The notes below the pieces were generated by a model. It was not told where the DNA came from and ran no database searches. It saw nothing but the letters and a program-made list of their open reading frames with translations. Source: Chrysopilus asiliformis (lineage: Eukaryota > Arthropoda > Insecta > Diptera > Rhagionidae). From it: a stretch of 64,000 bases of DNA. Made by a program: the position numbers and the translations under genes. The stretch covers positions 98,414,784 through 98,478,783 of the forward strand of contig OZ035962.1 in NCBI GenBank assembly GCA_964034945.1. Reading direction: 5' to 3'. Shown one piece after another: positions 41,667-54,905 of this stretch. Numbering within the stretch: the first letter of the stretch is position 1; the number at the start of each line of letters is the position of its first letter.

Positions 41667-44600
41667 TTTTTAATGTAATCCATTTATTTAAAATTATAGG
41701 AACCAAAATCCTGTAAATATTTAGTTTTTTACAGTATTTATAAGTTTTTTTAGTAGTAAAGGACAAAAAAACATATCATTATAGAAAAGGGCAAAATAAT
41801 CATTTCAGAAAATTAATTAATTCTTCGGAATCAATAGAACTTACGCCAAAGGTAACAATAATTTGAAAAAGGTTCAAATACACCTGAAATTAGAAAGTTT
41901 TACAGTTGCCGAACAAGCATAGCTTAATGTTTTGTCTTTTTGACATCTTGGCTTTACGCAACAAACGTCTAATTTCCCCAAAATGCCAAAAAACTGTCAC
42001 AGGTTCGAATCTTATTGTTTTGAGTAAACCCTAGAATTCGGATATTAAAAATTTCCAATAAAAATTGGAATCGGTCCAAAGAAAATAAATAATAATTTTA
42101 CTAATAAAATGCAAAAGTAATATTCGTATTGCTGAACTCATACATAATTGTATTTCTGAAGTGAAAATCAGAGCACGTACCGGTTATCCTGTTAAACAAT
42201 ACTGACTAGAGAAATCAATTAAGTCCTTTTGATTGACAATTCCGTTTATCATTCCGAGTTAACTATCAGCCCTGACCGATCACAATCACTTCCGCCACGA
42301 TCCCCTCTCTACAACATTTACAATCAAAACAACTATTCTATAGCATTTATCCTGATTGAAATTGTATTGGTTTATATAAATATTTAATATTATATAAATG
42401 CAGTTTTCTATATATACATACATATTGAGAATTGAACATATCTACATAAAACATTGATATTTATGTAACATAATCTATAATGTGTAGTACGACAAATCTA
42501 AAATGAACGCCTAAATATATGTAGACGTGTGTTCGATTGGCTTGTGTCCTGCATAACGAAGTACGGCACGTCCTTTAGCAAGGATTCGACATAATGAAAT
42601 AATGCAATGCAGTGAGTGACATTGGCTTGAAAAGACTTCCCCCTGGAGGTCTTTGTAGTGAATCCAAAAAAAAAATGATTTTTCAACAGTATTGTGCTGA
42701 AAGTAGGTTTGTCGACTACGAAGGACATTCTGTCCTATCAACCAAATCAATCATACAATCAGAATTAGAACTATTTAAGCAAACAGAATTTTATTTTACG
42801 GTATTAATTTTATAGGTTTCATTTGAAATTTTTTCTTAAACATTCATACCGAATGATAGACTCATAGTGAAGGTAAATAAAATGATTAACAACGAGTAGA
42901 AATACTTCACATATTTAAAAAAAAATAGCTTTACACAATTAATTTATGTTCAATGTAAGCCTCTTTGTTAATTCGGTTAAATGTTGTTATTAACTGCAAA
43001 TGAGCTTTTAAAAATGAAATTAAAAATAATTGATATTAAGGTAATTTGCATATAAAGTCAAGATAAATGGTTTGACACTTAATTTTCCACTGATATAACT
43101 TGTACTATAATGATATAAAAAATATATATTCACTAATGAAATCGATCGTTTAATCAGCCATCAATTAATGAATAATAAATTAAATAAATTAATTCATTTT
43201 ATCCAGGACATTATACAATCATTTATCTATGCTCGTACTATACCTGCACGAAATAAACATGTTAAATAAAAATCCCTATTAATTTGTATAGAAATTGTTA
43301 TTTCTAGGTGAAATTAAACTGAAACTGTAGTATAATGATTTTCTATGAGTCCCACATGTTGGTCATTTTCCACGCGATAAACTGCGGTTCACTTCCAAAA
43401 ATACATACTTATACCATATATTCTATTTGATTCGTTATCGTACAACTAGATATCTATTGGGAGAAATTCCAACATGAGTACATTTAGAGATTTTGTGATT
43501 TTGTACAAAAACCCCGTTCGTAACCCACATTAGTTCCCATCGGTTACCCCCTACCCACTTTGATAGTATATGTTTTAATTTTGTCGCTCCTCTCCCTTCT
43601 TACAGGATCACCACCTTCATCGAATCTCCTCAGCCTGGCGCGTAACACCAATTATGGGACATACATGACAAGATACTAAAGCAGCATACATCGGTTAGTG
43701 TTACATTGGTGTATGCCAGAGTGCAAAACATTGAGTGTGGTTGTAACGTGAAAATCGGAAGCATCGAAAAAAAAAATTCAACTCGATTAAAATCGCGCCA
43801 CCATTGTACATGATTACGCGACCAATTTGACATAAAAAATGAGATTTAAAGCTACATTTTCATTAAAAACGATGTATAAACGCACACATTAAACTCCATT
43901 AAAATCATTGACACGCATGCATAATGGTTCATACCCAAACAGATGCAAGCTAACAGATCCGCGGGCATTTTGCCCAATTTCAACCAGTAGTCAAACCTCC
44001 CCAAATCACACATGGACAAAATGATAATGATTTTCACGGTTTTTACAGCCACCCCCGGACACTTTTCGGATACCGATACCTCAGTAGAAAATTCACCAAA
44101 AATCATTACATATAAATGATCACCACCCGGTTGCTGTACATTTCACCTGGAAATATCAGATTAAATTATCGGATGAAGACATTTCGAATATATTCGGGAA
44201 TTTTCCAAATTTTCTGCATATATCGAATAAAAATTAAATTGCTTCAATTTTGAGGATGGTGCGATGAACGTATTTTTGGTCAGCAATTTAAATTAACATT
44301 AACCAACGTTTGACATATTTCCAGACTTTAATGGCAAAATATCTGACATGCTGGGAAATGCCCATTTCCCCTTAACCAAATAATTGCATTTATTCTTTAA
44401 TTTCGATATTATTTAATTGGGAAAAATTCAATTGTTACCTCAAAAAAAAAAAGAAAAACAAACCTTAAAAGCACGAAAACCTTTTGCACATTTTTGGTCC
44501 CATATTGTCGCACAATGAGTGTCACGACAAAACATTCGCTAATTCTTATAACTATCACAATCACCAAGAAAAGTCACATGAAAAAGAATGCTTTTGTGTA

Positions 44601-45825
44601 ACTATTTTAGTTTAAGTTCCGTTTCTTCATTATAAAGAACACTCTAGAAAATTTTATTGTAATTTTACCACTATAATAGTAGGAAACCATTTTGTGGCGT
44701 ACAAAAGCCACTTTTACGGGGGAACTTTAAACCAAATAAGAAGTAAAAGTACAATACTGGTATAATTTTACGACATTTTTTGTTTAAAATTACACCGAAA
44801 ATGGTATTAGAATTTCTCGGCTTATACGGTCTGCAAAAACAAAAATAATACAACAAAATTATTATATTATTTTTGCGGATGTTTTCACATGCAAATTTCC
44901 CCCCAACAGGTCGGGCATGTGCGCCCTGAAAACCCATCAGAAGCCTGTTTCTGGTATGGAAGCTGGCTCACCGTCATCAGAGCCTGCTTTACCAGCTTCC
45001 ACGCAGGCTTACAGGATTTTGGTGGAGTAAAACTCGATTTGAGTATTTATACTCTGATGCCACAAACCTTGTGCGAATTATAAGGTTTAAGGCAACATAG
45101 CTCCATCAAGCCGAGCGAATAAACTATTTAGTGTTTAACCATTGAACCATTTCTGGAATGGCGATCAAATGACTCATCAAACACGCTAATGCCGTCAATT
45201 GCGTTGTGAAATAATGAAATTGTCCGTACAATAATGCAAAAATACCCTGTGAGCGTGTTTTTACACCAAAATGAGAGTAAAAATATGAATATTGGTCGAA
45301 ATTTTACGCATTGTTTAAAATTACCCTATTTATAATGTAAGATTAATGTTTTTTTGGGTAAATTTACAAATTTAATGTTGTGCGAGCTAAATTCTGATTT
45401 TTTTTCGAAATTTTACGACTTTTTTGTAATTTTTACCCCGTTTTTACCCCATTTTTCGGTTTAAATTCAAATTCATTTTCTACAGTGTAGTTTGATTTAC
45501 TATATTTTTTTCTCTATCTGTAATTGCGGTCTAACCACTCAATTCGAGTACTTCCATTTCTATGCTGCAAACCACATATGAATTATATATGAAATTTAAA
45601 AACAAACTAGTCAATCCGTCGAATCGATTATATTGTTTGTATTTAACCATTGAATTATTTCTGATTCATGATTTTAAATCGACTAATTACCATTTTTGAA
45701 CTCTAATAGGAATAGGAATACAAACGTTTTGTCGCTGCCCTGCGGCAATTAATTTTTACGCTCATTTGTTAAAGTTTTGTGAAGTAAATAGAAAAAAGGT
45801 TTATAGAAATGAAGAGAGTCCCGAG
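41667..45825. other. gene-free interval
   Basis: AT-rich throughout. Two stretches (about 44650-44820 and 45250-45480) share 'ttttacga' and 'tttaaaattac' words and may be relics of one repeat. No supported gene. Confidence 0.4.
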
Positions 45826-46040
45826 TTCTACACAAAACGACCGAAAACTCGAAAGTTAAAGGAGGCAGAAACTTAAAATTTAGCACAGCAAGGCGTAGTG
45901 TTTGTTATCAATATTTAAATTACGTCCAAAAATGAAAGAAATTGAACCCCTTCTCCCCCCCCCCCCCCCCTCACTACACAAATGGAAAAACGTTATTTGC
46001 TTTTCAAAATTGGTGTTTTTAAAATGTTGAGAAAAACAAA
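45826..46040 (+). repeat. degenerate family C fragment
   Basis: Recognised from 'actcgaaagttaaagg', 'ttgaaccccttctccc', 'aaatggaaaaacg' and 'gcttttcaaaa' in family C order. Includes a C homopolymer of about 17-18 near 45954-45971. A relative lies at about 51930-52160. Confidence 0.45.
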
Positions 46041-46054
46041 TATTTAGAAAACTA

Positions 46055-46324
46055 CACTCAGAAAAATGTCCAGGTCAACTTTTTGTCAGGTTAACTCTGA
46101 CCTTACAGAGGAGTGTAAGCCAGCTAGCGGTCAGAGTTAACCTATCTAAGGTCAACTCGTGCAGCTGCCAATGCCCTACTTCACCTGCTGGTGGCTTAAT
46201 TTCAGAATTTCTCCGACTACGGGTCAACTCAGTTTTACTTGTCCACATGCACGCGAACGCGCGCCTGCCCGACGCCAATTACGCCGTATGTAGGTCGTCG
46301 AGTTAGCCTCCATTTTTCTGAGTG
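46055..46324. mobile_element. TIR element, CACTCAGAAAAATG family, copy 1
   Basis: The ends CACTCAGAAAAATG and CATTTTTCTGAGTG are exact inverses. TA flanks both sides. The interior contains gttaactctgacc and its inverse ggtcagagttaac about 50 bp apart. A second copy is at 51583-51866. Non-coding. Confidence 0.85.
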
Positions 46325-48420
46325 TATTTCACATAGGTGTTACATACATCAAAGTCGAATTAGAGCGATTTTCTATAAGACAAATTTAAAATTTTCCGAG
46401 ATAAGTTTCCATAAGATCCTATCACCCGATAACCGCTTTCAAATAAAAGACTTTTATTGAAAAAGTCAATAATTTTCTTAATTTTTTTATTGATTCCAAT
46501 TAACCAATACCAATCTAAATAACATTCAATATTATAAATCCATTTTAATACATATTTACTACCCGTATTTACTCACCATAAAACCAGAGGATCTCTAAAT
46601 ATGGGCTAAAAAAAATTATACGAGTATGCCTCATCACATAAAGTACTTCTTGTCGCATGGCTCAACAAAATTTACGACCGACTGTGGCTTTGGTGTGGTT
46701 ATAGTGAAATATAAGGCCCAATAAAAACTTTATAACATTATGTATATTAAATACAGCCCGTCTAGTATGATACAATTATATAAGCAAATAAAATTTAAAT
46801 CTACACATGCAGATATCACAGTGCTGGCTATTGTGAGGAAAATTTCCACCCAAAAAACAGCATACAGAATCTATAGCAGAAAATCTATGGTAAAAGTGTT
46901 ATTAAAGGAACATGAGCCGACCAATGTCTTCAAAGACATTTTCTTGCAGTCCAAAGACATAATTATACATTCTCGGTTGCGGTTTTGAAAATTCGTGTAA
47001 TGTTCGTACATTAGAAAAGGCTGAGAAAAACAATTCCCCGTCCCCATTGCAAAGCACATTGTTAGCCTAACTCACAACTTTTATGCTTTCTAGTTTTGTA
47101 TACCTTTTTATGCTAGAAGGACATAATATAAGTGTGTATTCTAAAACTTACGACATCAATTCATGCCATTTTCTCCTTTCTAGCCCGACATAAAATAATA
47201 GAGTTCCACATCCCTATATTTTCCTTCTATCTCACGTATATAGTTTTTCATTGAGAAATGTATCAAATGTACACATAGTATACAATTATTTTCTGTATAG
47301 TGTCTTTTCAATACTAATAGCGTTGTGCTACATATGCGTTTATTCTCCGCTCCAGTTATATACAACATAATAAACCCTGTGCCCTTTTGAATGTTAAAAG
47401 ATGAAAACATTGCCTTGGCTGTCTAGGCTCAACTTCAAGGATTGGAAAATTCTTGTTCGGGTTATTCTCGGCGGTTTTCTTTTCCTATTCCTTTTCTTAA
47501 CTTCCAACACTATACCCCTCTAGCAATATTTTTTTACTAGCAGAATTCAAATAGAAACCTAAAGTTTTCATTTGCCACAAGTCTTAACAATAAGGGCGGG
47601 TGGTTTGAAAATTCTCGGTATGTTGCCGAAACAAGTGGATGACACCCTTAGACTTATTGCTACAAGTAATTAAATGTGAAAAGACGCAAAATTAGACGCG
47701 AAAAACAATGTTCCCAAAAACATAGAAACTGGTAATTTTCAACAGCGCGGCTTGTTTCCTTTGTAATGCAACTGATGCAACTCTATGAAAATAACAAACC
47801 AAACAAAACCGAAAACGAACATTAACCAGGAACATGAACGAACATCCGCCTGCAATACTTACAGACATGCATTTTGAAGGCAGTTCCTGTCTGATGGGGT
47901 TCTCTAACCAAAAGTTGGCGCCATGACTTTAATTAAATTGTACCCGAAATTATGCGCTCCGTTTAGCATTAAACGAGATGATTTCAGAAACAATTTAATC
48001 GCAAGATTATCAGCCACTTTGTAAACTTTTCCTTTCGATTATTTCCAAGATGAACTTTTAAAATGTTTCCCTCGTCAAATATTTTTTTTTAGAAATTTCA
48101 TCACGTTTGTATATCGATGACGAAAATCTACATTTTATTACCAAGCTGCTACCCTTTTCTTATTAAAAAAAAATATTTTTCATTGTTTTTTTTATAATTC
48201 ATAAAATTTTATTTCCTATTCAAGTATATTTTTATTTAATTTTTAAATTTTTTATTCAACGAAGATGACTAACATTAAATTCAGTTTTTATACAATTATG
48301 CCTTCTCCCCCTCCCAAATACTATTAGTAAGTCCTCGTATAACGAGGTATTTAGGTCCCTGAAAATACGGCGTTATTCAAATCACGTCATACGAGTCTAG
48401 GGTTAAGCGCAAAACACAAG
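46325..48420. other. gene-free interval
   Basis: No credible gene; only short AT-rich frames. At the right edge 'cctcgtataacgagg' (about 48333) is a small palindrome. Confidence 0.4.
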
Positions 48421-48421
48421 T

Positions 48422-48878
48422 GGCCCGACATAACATTTACGGCGACATTTCAGGTTTTAAGCTCATAGTACCCTATCCTTCGGTATAAAATCAATCCCAC
48501 CAACTTTGTTGTCGTAAAAAGTTGAATCGAATTTAACTTTTGTCGATCAGCTCGCCGACAAAATTTTATGGTTGATCCAAAATGAAATCTTATGGGGACG
48601 TCAAAAAATCTAAATTTCGTCACTCAAGGGAGGATTAAAGAAAGTCTTAGGAAATATACATAATTCGTATCCTGTGTTGCTTACATTCACACATCTAGTA
48701 GTATGTGTGATAATTGGTAACAAAAGAATGTTAGATGTGGCTCACTGTCCGACTGCAAAAATCAAATGAAAAGCAAATGACGTTTAGGACAACAAAGTGT
48801 GCGCAATTGTACGTGGGGGACAACATTGTCGCCGTAATCTGTCGCCGTATTCTGTCGCCGTAAATGCTGTCTTGGGCC
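48422..48878. mobile_element. possible TIR element (457 bp)
   Basis: GGCCC...CATTTACGGCGACA at the left (48422-48447) is mirrored by TGTCGCCGTAAATG...GGGCC at the right, with about four mismatches in 26. 'Tctgtcgccgta' is repeated near the right end (about 48826-48866). No target duplication found. Confidence 0.5.
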
Positions 48879-48897
48879 AATTGTCAACTTCTAATTT

Positions 48898-49490
48898 TGT
48901 TTTTTTGTTTTTTTTTTTTTTTTTATAGATCCAGCCAGAGCTTAGTGGAAGACCCTTTAATGCCGAAGCACAGCTCGGGATGGTCGGAAGGACAAAAGGA
49001 GATGCCGATTTATGTTCTCCTTGAACTTCTGCGGGTTATAGTCCGGGGGGAACACATCGGATGGTAAATTGTTCCAAAGTCTTGTTGTTCGCGGAATGAA
49101 GGAACCCCTAAACTTTAGTGTACGAAAGCGGGGAGGCTCAAGGAAGAAGTCGTGCGCACGTGTAGCTGCACGAGAGGGTCTAGGGAAAATATACCGTGGA
49201 GGAATAAGTTGGGAAATTTCGGTGGAACATTTCCCATGGAAATATCTATAGAATATGCTAAGTACCCCAACAGAGCGACGATGCTCGAGAGACGGTAGTG
49301 AATCTGTCAAAGACTTGTCTCCAATCAGTCGGATCGCACGTTTTTGAATTCGGTCCAGCAGTTGCAAGACAGTTTTGGGGCTCCATATGCGAATTGTACT
49401 CGAGTCTCGGTCGAATGTAGGTTTTGTAAATGTTTAGGACGTCGACTTGTTGCTGATGAAAGAAGGGTCCATCGAAATCTATCTATTTTA
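48898..49490 (-). pseudogene. 5'-truncated non-LTR retrotransposon, reverse transcriptase C-terminus
   Basis: On the minus strand a 136-codon frame (49367-48957) contains LLDRIQKRAIRLIGD, FYRYFHGKCS and PRTTRLWNNLP, ending just before a poly(A) tail seen as T-run 48898-48924. This is the well-known C-terminal region of Jockey/CR1-type LINE reverse transcriptases. Upstream, in a shifted frame, IYKTYIRPRLEYNSH continues the homology, so a frameshift lies near 49385. Homology ends near 49490. It is a dead 5'-truncated insertion. Confidence 0.88.
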
Positions 49491-49502
49491 ACATTTCCTT
49501 AA

Positions 49503-49781
49503 CCCTCCGTCTAGCGAAAAGAAACCTGCTAGAACTACCGTTGGGGTCAATTAGACCCCAATCGGTAATAAGCCATTTTTCTTTAGTTGTTATTGAAAAT
49601 GTCTGAGTACGCTTAGAAAAAACTTCAATAATGTCAATAGATTCCAGCAAAAAACAATGAAGAATTTTTAAAGAAACAATGTCAAGATGTTACAAAGTCC
49701 AAAAACTATTACGACTAGAATTAGAGAAAAATTTTATCGCTGTGGGGTCAACGGAGGGTTAAAATCATGGTAGACGGAGGG
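49503..49781. mobile_element. TTAA-flanked MITE (piggyBac-type)
   Basis: The ends CCCTCCGTCTA and TAGACGGAGGG are exact inverses, with TTAA at 49499-49502 and 49782-49785. A second GGAGGGTTAA (about 49753-49762) lies just inside the right end, giving two possible right boundaries. It inserted at the truncated edge of the LINE fragment. Confidence 0.82.
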
Positions 49782-49785
49782 TTAA

Positions 49786-51582
49786 AATCAATTAGATCGT
49801 TTTCGCATAATGGTCCAGAAAACACAATCTGAAGGACAGACAAACAAAAGTTTCAAAAATTTGGTTTTAATTTCAGTTTGATAAAATGCACCAGCAAATT
49901 GTTATACTATTATTATGATTATGACGAATAGAAGGATAGAAAGTTTGAAATTAAAACCGTAATGCAGCAGCGTAGACAAAGATTAGTTATCTCTTCATGG
50001 TCCTTCCGTGTCTGTCTTAAAGTTGCACTCAGACTATAAGAGACATAAATGAAAAAAACGTCTAAAGGTAAGTTTTTTTTCCAACATAAAATGCGGAAGA
50101 ATAGTTGTTATAAAAATAAAGAAACATTCTTACTTGTATGTATACCAAAGGGTCCCCACTGTCGAAAGGCAGTTGTTGTTTCATATTTGCTGTCTGCTCC
50201 GATAACATAAGGCTGACATGGCATTTGCCTCATATATCATACTTTTCGCAGCTTCGGCCAGTCCGGTTGAAGGTAAAAAGGACCAACAAGGAGCATAAAA
50301 TGAATTGAACTCTCAAGTCATCATATCCAGCGATGGGTCTTGTGGGACTTAAGAATTAAGATCGTTCTACAGAAGAATCTAAATTTATTGCCTTGTCCAT
50401 TGAAACTGTAAGCACTGTAAAAAAGATCACACACAAAATAGCCAAGGGCTTTTTAAAACGTTCAAATTTCTTTTTTTAATGAAAAATATTTTCCCATTTA
50501 AATCGTACTTTAAAATATTGGTGAAGAAATTATAGCTTTTTTAGTATTTGGCCCTTTATAGCCATTTAATAATGCTTAAAAGATTGTGTAATTAAAGAGA
50601 ACAATTATGAGAATTGAAAAACAAAAATGCGACACAAGAAGTAATCAACACCATCCATCGTAAATTGAAAAATTGATGAACACATTACAACATTTCGAGA
50701 CAATAGTCCTTTACAAAATTACAAAAAGAAACTGCACGAATAATGTCATGTGATACGAGAATATCCTTTCTTTACGTATACGAGTATTTGTGTATTAGGC
50801 ACATTCGTCACATGCAAGGAGGATGTGATGTAGTTATCCAACAATTGAAAGAAAAAATCACAGTAGTAACGACAATTATGTGAAGGGAAGGTGATTCAGT
50901 AACAGGACATCAACCCACTGGAGAACAATATCCAATTCCGGTACATACTCCAGAATAGACTACAACAACATAATATTGGAAGCATTGTCAATACGACGGC
51001 ATGGACAAATTCAGACGAAAATTTCTATTCTTTGTATAAGGAAACTGAATGCAATCAAACGAGATTCGTTAAAAGCCTTTTCAAAAAGAAAGGAAAATTA
51101 TCCGATCATTATTTTGGTTTCTAATTGAATGTGACCATAGAATGGAAAGTTTTAATGGAAGATTGATCTTTGTCGCCTTGTCGTTTGAAATGACGATTTA
51201 AAAAAAAATAGCCCGGTAACTTTTTTATTAATGGAAGTGTTTCCACAATAAAAAAGAAATTATATAAAAACTAGACGCCTCAGCTCTGACCAATTCGATG
51301 GTCCAGATCTCTCCTGTGGCCAGCGCAGCGCATCGGTTTGGGCAGCCTTTGGACTTTCAATAAAACTAAATGGATATTCTTGCAGAGTTTCAGGACATAA
51401 CAAGGGAGGGAGGTACAGTGGCAAGAAGTGAGATTTTTCAAGTGAGGTCGATTTTTCAAGAAAAATTAATATTACACGACGTTCCTCGAAAAACCGTGTA
51501 AAAAAAGATACCATTCTTATAGTAAAAACCCCGCTTAATCCACCTAACGGTGAGATGATTCTGTAAGAAAGAAATCCAACCT
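49786..51582. other. gene-free interval
   Basis: No supported gene or element. Confidence 0.4.
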
Positions 51583-51866
51583 CACTCAGAAAAATGTCCA
51601 GGTGAACTTTTTGTCAGGTTAACTCTGACCGCTAGCTGGCTGTCAGAGGTTTCCATTACATGACATTACATCCTCGAAATGCCTATCTAAGGTCAACTCG
51701 TGCAGCTCCCAAGACCCTACTTCACCTGCTGGTGGCTTAATTTCAGAATTTCTCCGGTCACAGGTCAACACAAGTTTTACTTTCCCTCATGCAGGCGAAC
51801 GCGCGCCTGCCCGAGGCCAATTACGCCGTATGTAGGTCGTCGAGTTAGCCTCAATTTTTCTGAGTG
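51583..51866. mobile_element. TIR element, CACTCAGAAAAATG family, copy 2
   Basis: Same ends and most of the same body as 46055-46324. It has one insertion (about 51642-51680) and only one arm of the internal inverted segment (gttaactctgaccgctagct). Flanks are CT on each side rather than TA. Confidence 0.85.
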
Positions 51867-51929
51867 CTCATATGATGAATATAAGTGGTTATAATGTTGA
51901 AAGTTATTATACAAAAACATTTGGAAACG

Positions 51930-52260
51930 TGAGAACTAATGAAAGTCGAAAGTTGAAATTTGGTACAGAAAAAGCTTTTAGAAAAATTAGAAAAATTGAA
52001 CCACCTTTTGCTCCGCTCACATAAAAATGTAAAATATTTTTGCAATTCTCTCGAAATGACTGATTCTTTCTAAAAAAATGATTCCTTCAAAATTCAGTCA
52101 GACCACCCCCTCCATCCTCTACAAAACAAATGTAAAAGATTTTTGCAATTTTCTCGACAACGGTTCACGTTCTTCAAAATCATGGCGTTTTATGGGACGA
52201 TAATAGCTTTCGAATGCAAAAAACCTTGCCAAAATCAGTCAAGGTTTACTGGTAAAAGTC
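51930..52260 (+). repeat. degenerate family C fragment
   Basis: 'gtcgaaagttgaaatttggt', 'tgcaattctctcgaaa' and 'agtcagaccaccccct' follow family C order. A second 'tgcaattttctcgacaacgg' block follows near 52144. Confidence 0.5.
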
Positions 52261-53698
52261 GATCTTACAAATTTTGTTACATGCATACAAACGCACCAAC
52301 ACACGAACACACACACACACAATTAATTCAATTTACATGGGAAAACATATTGCAGTTTTTGTACGGCCTTTCGTGAGAAATTAAGTTGATAAACAGAGTT
52401 TTCAAGATATTCTCAAACCAATCCATATTATATGCCAAAAATTCAAAATAAAATACACCCGTGGTAAATTTCAAAAAATTTCATTCAAATTCAAATAAAG
52501 TCCTCTAGACTTTAAAGTTTTTTTTTTGCATAAAGAAAATCCTTTATCTCAGAAAAAGAAGAAGGATAATTGGATTTAGTTGGAAATATTCCTGAATCAC
52601 ATTAACGACTTGATATAGGTTAATCTTCTTCCAAATTGGTGGTAATTTCTCCACCGAAGCCATCTTAAGTGAACCCAAAGGGAAATAATTCAAAGGCAAA
52701 ATGTTTAACGTGAATTTCATTCGAGCCAATTTCAAATGAAACGAAAATTACAAAGCAATTGGACAGAGGAAAATTGAGATTATTTCGTAGTTATGGGCCC
52801 AATTTGAAAAGGGGATTTTACTACCCCCAATTGGCTGATAGTTAAAAAAAAATATTTTCAACACCATTTTCACAAAGTTGTAGACATAGAAGACGCCCTA
52901 ATGGCAGAACAAATTCACAAAATTGAACATTTTATTGCTTTGAAACGATTTAATTGTAACCTGGAGAGTGATTTTCATACATCTTTTAGTATTTCTTTAA
53001 TTTTAGAATATTTGAATTCGGTCAATAAATTTATGAAATCGGTTAAAATTTAACTTTATTTAGTTCTAAAATTGATTGGAATCTCCCATTAGACGATATT
53101 AAATTCAATAATTTAGGGATGTTATGTTATCTAGGCGAGGATTCACTTAACATTTAAATTTATCAATTTGTTCAGCAAACATTTATAGCTTCTCTCTATG
53201 TGTGTCTGTGTGTATTTTTCAGAAGTACCCTCTGACGTGTATTAATATCTAAAGAAGAGCATATATTTCAAAGATAACCTAAGAGCAAGATAAATACAAT
53301 ATTACGATATATAATCATTATTAACGATATGTTAAGATTACGACAAATATTTATCTAGTCCTAAATGTGTACATATTTATTTGCTTCCCAGCCATCTCTT
53401 ATAAGTAAAGTGGATTTTATAATTAAATTCAACCTTTTAAATATTTCAATAAAATGGGAAATCGTAATAAACAAAATTTAACCATCCCATTTTGACCATC
53501 CCATTTGAAAAAAAAATATTAATAATAATTAGATATAAATAATATAATTACTCCAGAAAAAATCCGACTGGCAAATTGCCATGCGTTTATTTAGCTTTTC
53601 CGAAAATAAAATTTCATCATATTTTGCCACCTTTTAGATTTTCCGGTCATAAAAGCAAAATTTTATCAGAAAAGTGATTATTTTGTGTCTTTAGGATT
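52261..53698. other. gene-free interval
   Basis: Contains a short CA tract near 52309-52322. No gene or element end recognised. Confidence 0.4.
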
Positions 53699-53796
53699 CC
53701 CAAGTAACCAAATAGGGCGTAAAGTGGTCGTCGCGACCTTAAAGATTCGATGTTAAAGTCGCCACGACCACTTTACGCCCTATTTGGTTACTTGGG
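53699..53796. mobile_element. 98-bp hairpin with 39-bp arms
   Basis: Arms 53699-53737 and 53758-53796 pair with one mismatch (outer end CCCAAGTAACC, middle AGGGCGTAAAGTGG). The loop is 20 nt. The near-perfect pairing indicates recent origin. Flanked by TT on each side. Non-coding. Confidence 0.88.
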
Positions 53797-54101
53797 TTAA
53801 CAAGGAATGAGAGTGGTTAGAACACATACAAAAATCGTGTTGACCGATTAAAAAGACCCATGGAAATGTCTGAAAAAAAAAGTTTGAAAATTTGCCGGCA
53901 TTACTTTATATTAAAAAGTAATTAAAAAAGTTTTTAAGCATGAGTTGATTTCACTAAAACCTCGCTAGACATAACTCCAGAAAGATGCTAGATAGACATG
54001 GTCCAAAAGCTATTTTCAGCGATGCTCTGTCTAACCAAAGATTAGAGACTTACTATAGATAAGACACAAACGTGGTTTTCCGTTTGCCGCCTGTAGAAAG
54101 A

Positions 54102-54161
54102 AGTAGTCGACAGCATCATTCAGTAGTCGACAGCATCATTCAGTAGTCGACAGCATCATTT
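54102..54161. repeat. 20-bp tandem repeat, three copies
   Basis: AGTAGTCGACAGCATCATTC occurs three times in direct succession without visible change. Confidence 0.95.
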
Positions 54162-54837
54162 CTCTCTTTTTATCATTTAGCTCAAATAGACTTGTTGAAA
54201 AAAATCATTTTGTAATACTCGCACAGAACAAACCAAAATATTGGACCAACACATACACAAGGGCCGACAGCGGCCTTTCACAATTTCTTCAACTATCAAT
54301 CGTGATAGGATTTTTTAGCAAAAAAAAACACTTTTATCTCACTTGTTATGTTGCTTAAACAGAAAAAATGCCTGGCAAGGAACATTTTACGGAATGTTGT
54401 GCCTACAATACGAAATATCCCGAGAGTTTTGCATGTCTCACACTAAAGCAATTAGTGTCTTTACAAAGCAAATGAAACAGACGACAACGTACTCTTCTTC
54501 AAGAAAAAATTTCTTTCGCGTTTCCTAACTATATATCTCTAAACTATGGTCTAACACAAAGGTCGCTAAAGTCATCGATATTGATCCCTGGAAATCAGTT
54601 TTAAATGTTTTGGAATCAATTCCGGTTTGAAAATTACATAACTTATATTTAATTCGTAATAATCGTTTCCGTCTAATCTTCATTCTAAAAAAAGGCGGAA
54701 AAGATTATTTATATTGAATATTTCTTTTCCAAAAATCTCTAAATTTCCAAAAAATTTCGAAAAGTTACTAAAATACAAAAATTATTTTATTAATTCGCTT
54801 ATCCAAGAGTGTTTCCCAGAAGTAAAGACCGTGAGTA

Positions 54838-54905
54838 AGTGGCAACGTGGCTCAGTAGTTCAGCCTTTAAACCGAAGGTTGTGGGTTCAAATCCCGCCTG
54901 CAAAA
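54838..54905 (+). ncRNA. tRNA-like SINE head (RNA polymerase III promoter)
   Basis: An A box TGGCTCAGTAGTT (54848-54860) and a B box GGTTCAAATCC (54884-54894) are correctly spaced. Between them a possible anticodon arm (cctt/aagg) lacks T33. The acceptor stem does not close, so this is a tRNA-derived SINE or pseudo-tRNA and not a working tRNA. The sequence after it to about 55095 could be the SINE body. Confidence 0.6.

Noticed and set aside
42000..42020. B-box-like word ggttcgaatc
   Set aside because: No A box at the proper distance upstream and no cloverleaf can be drawn.
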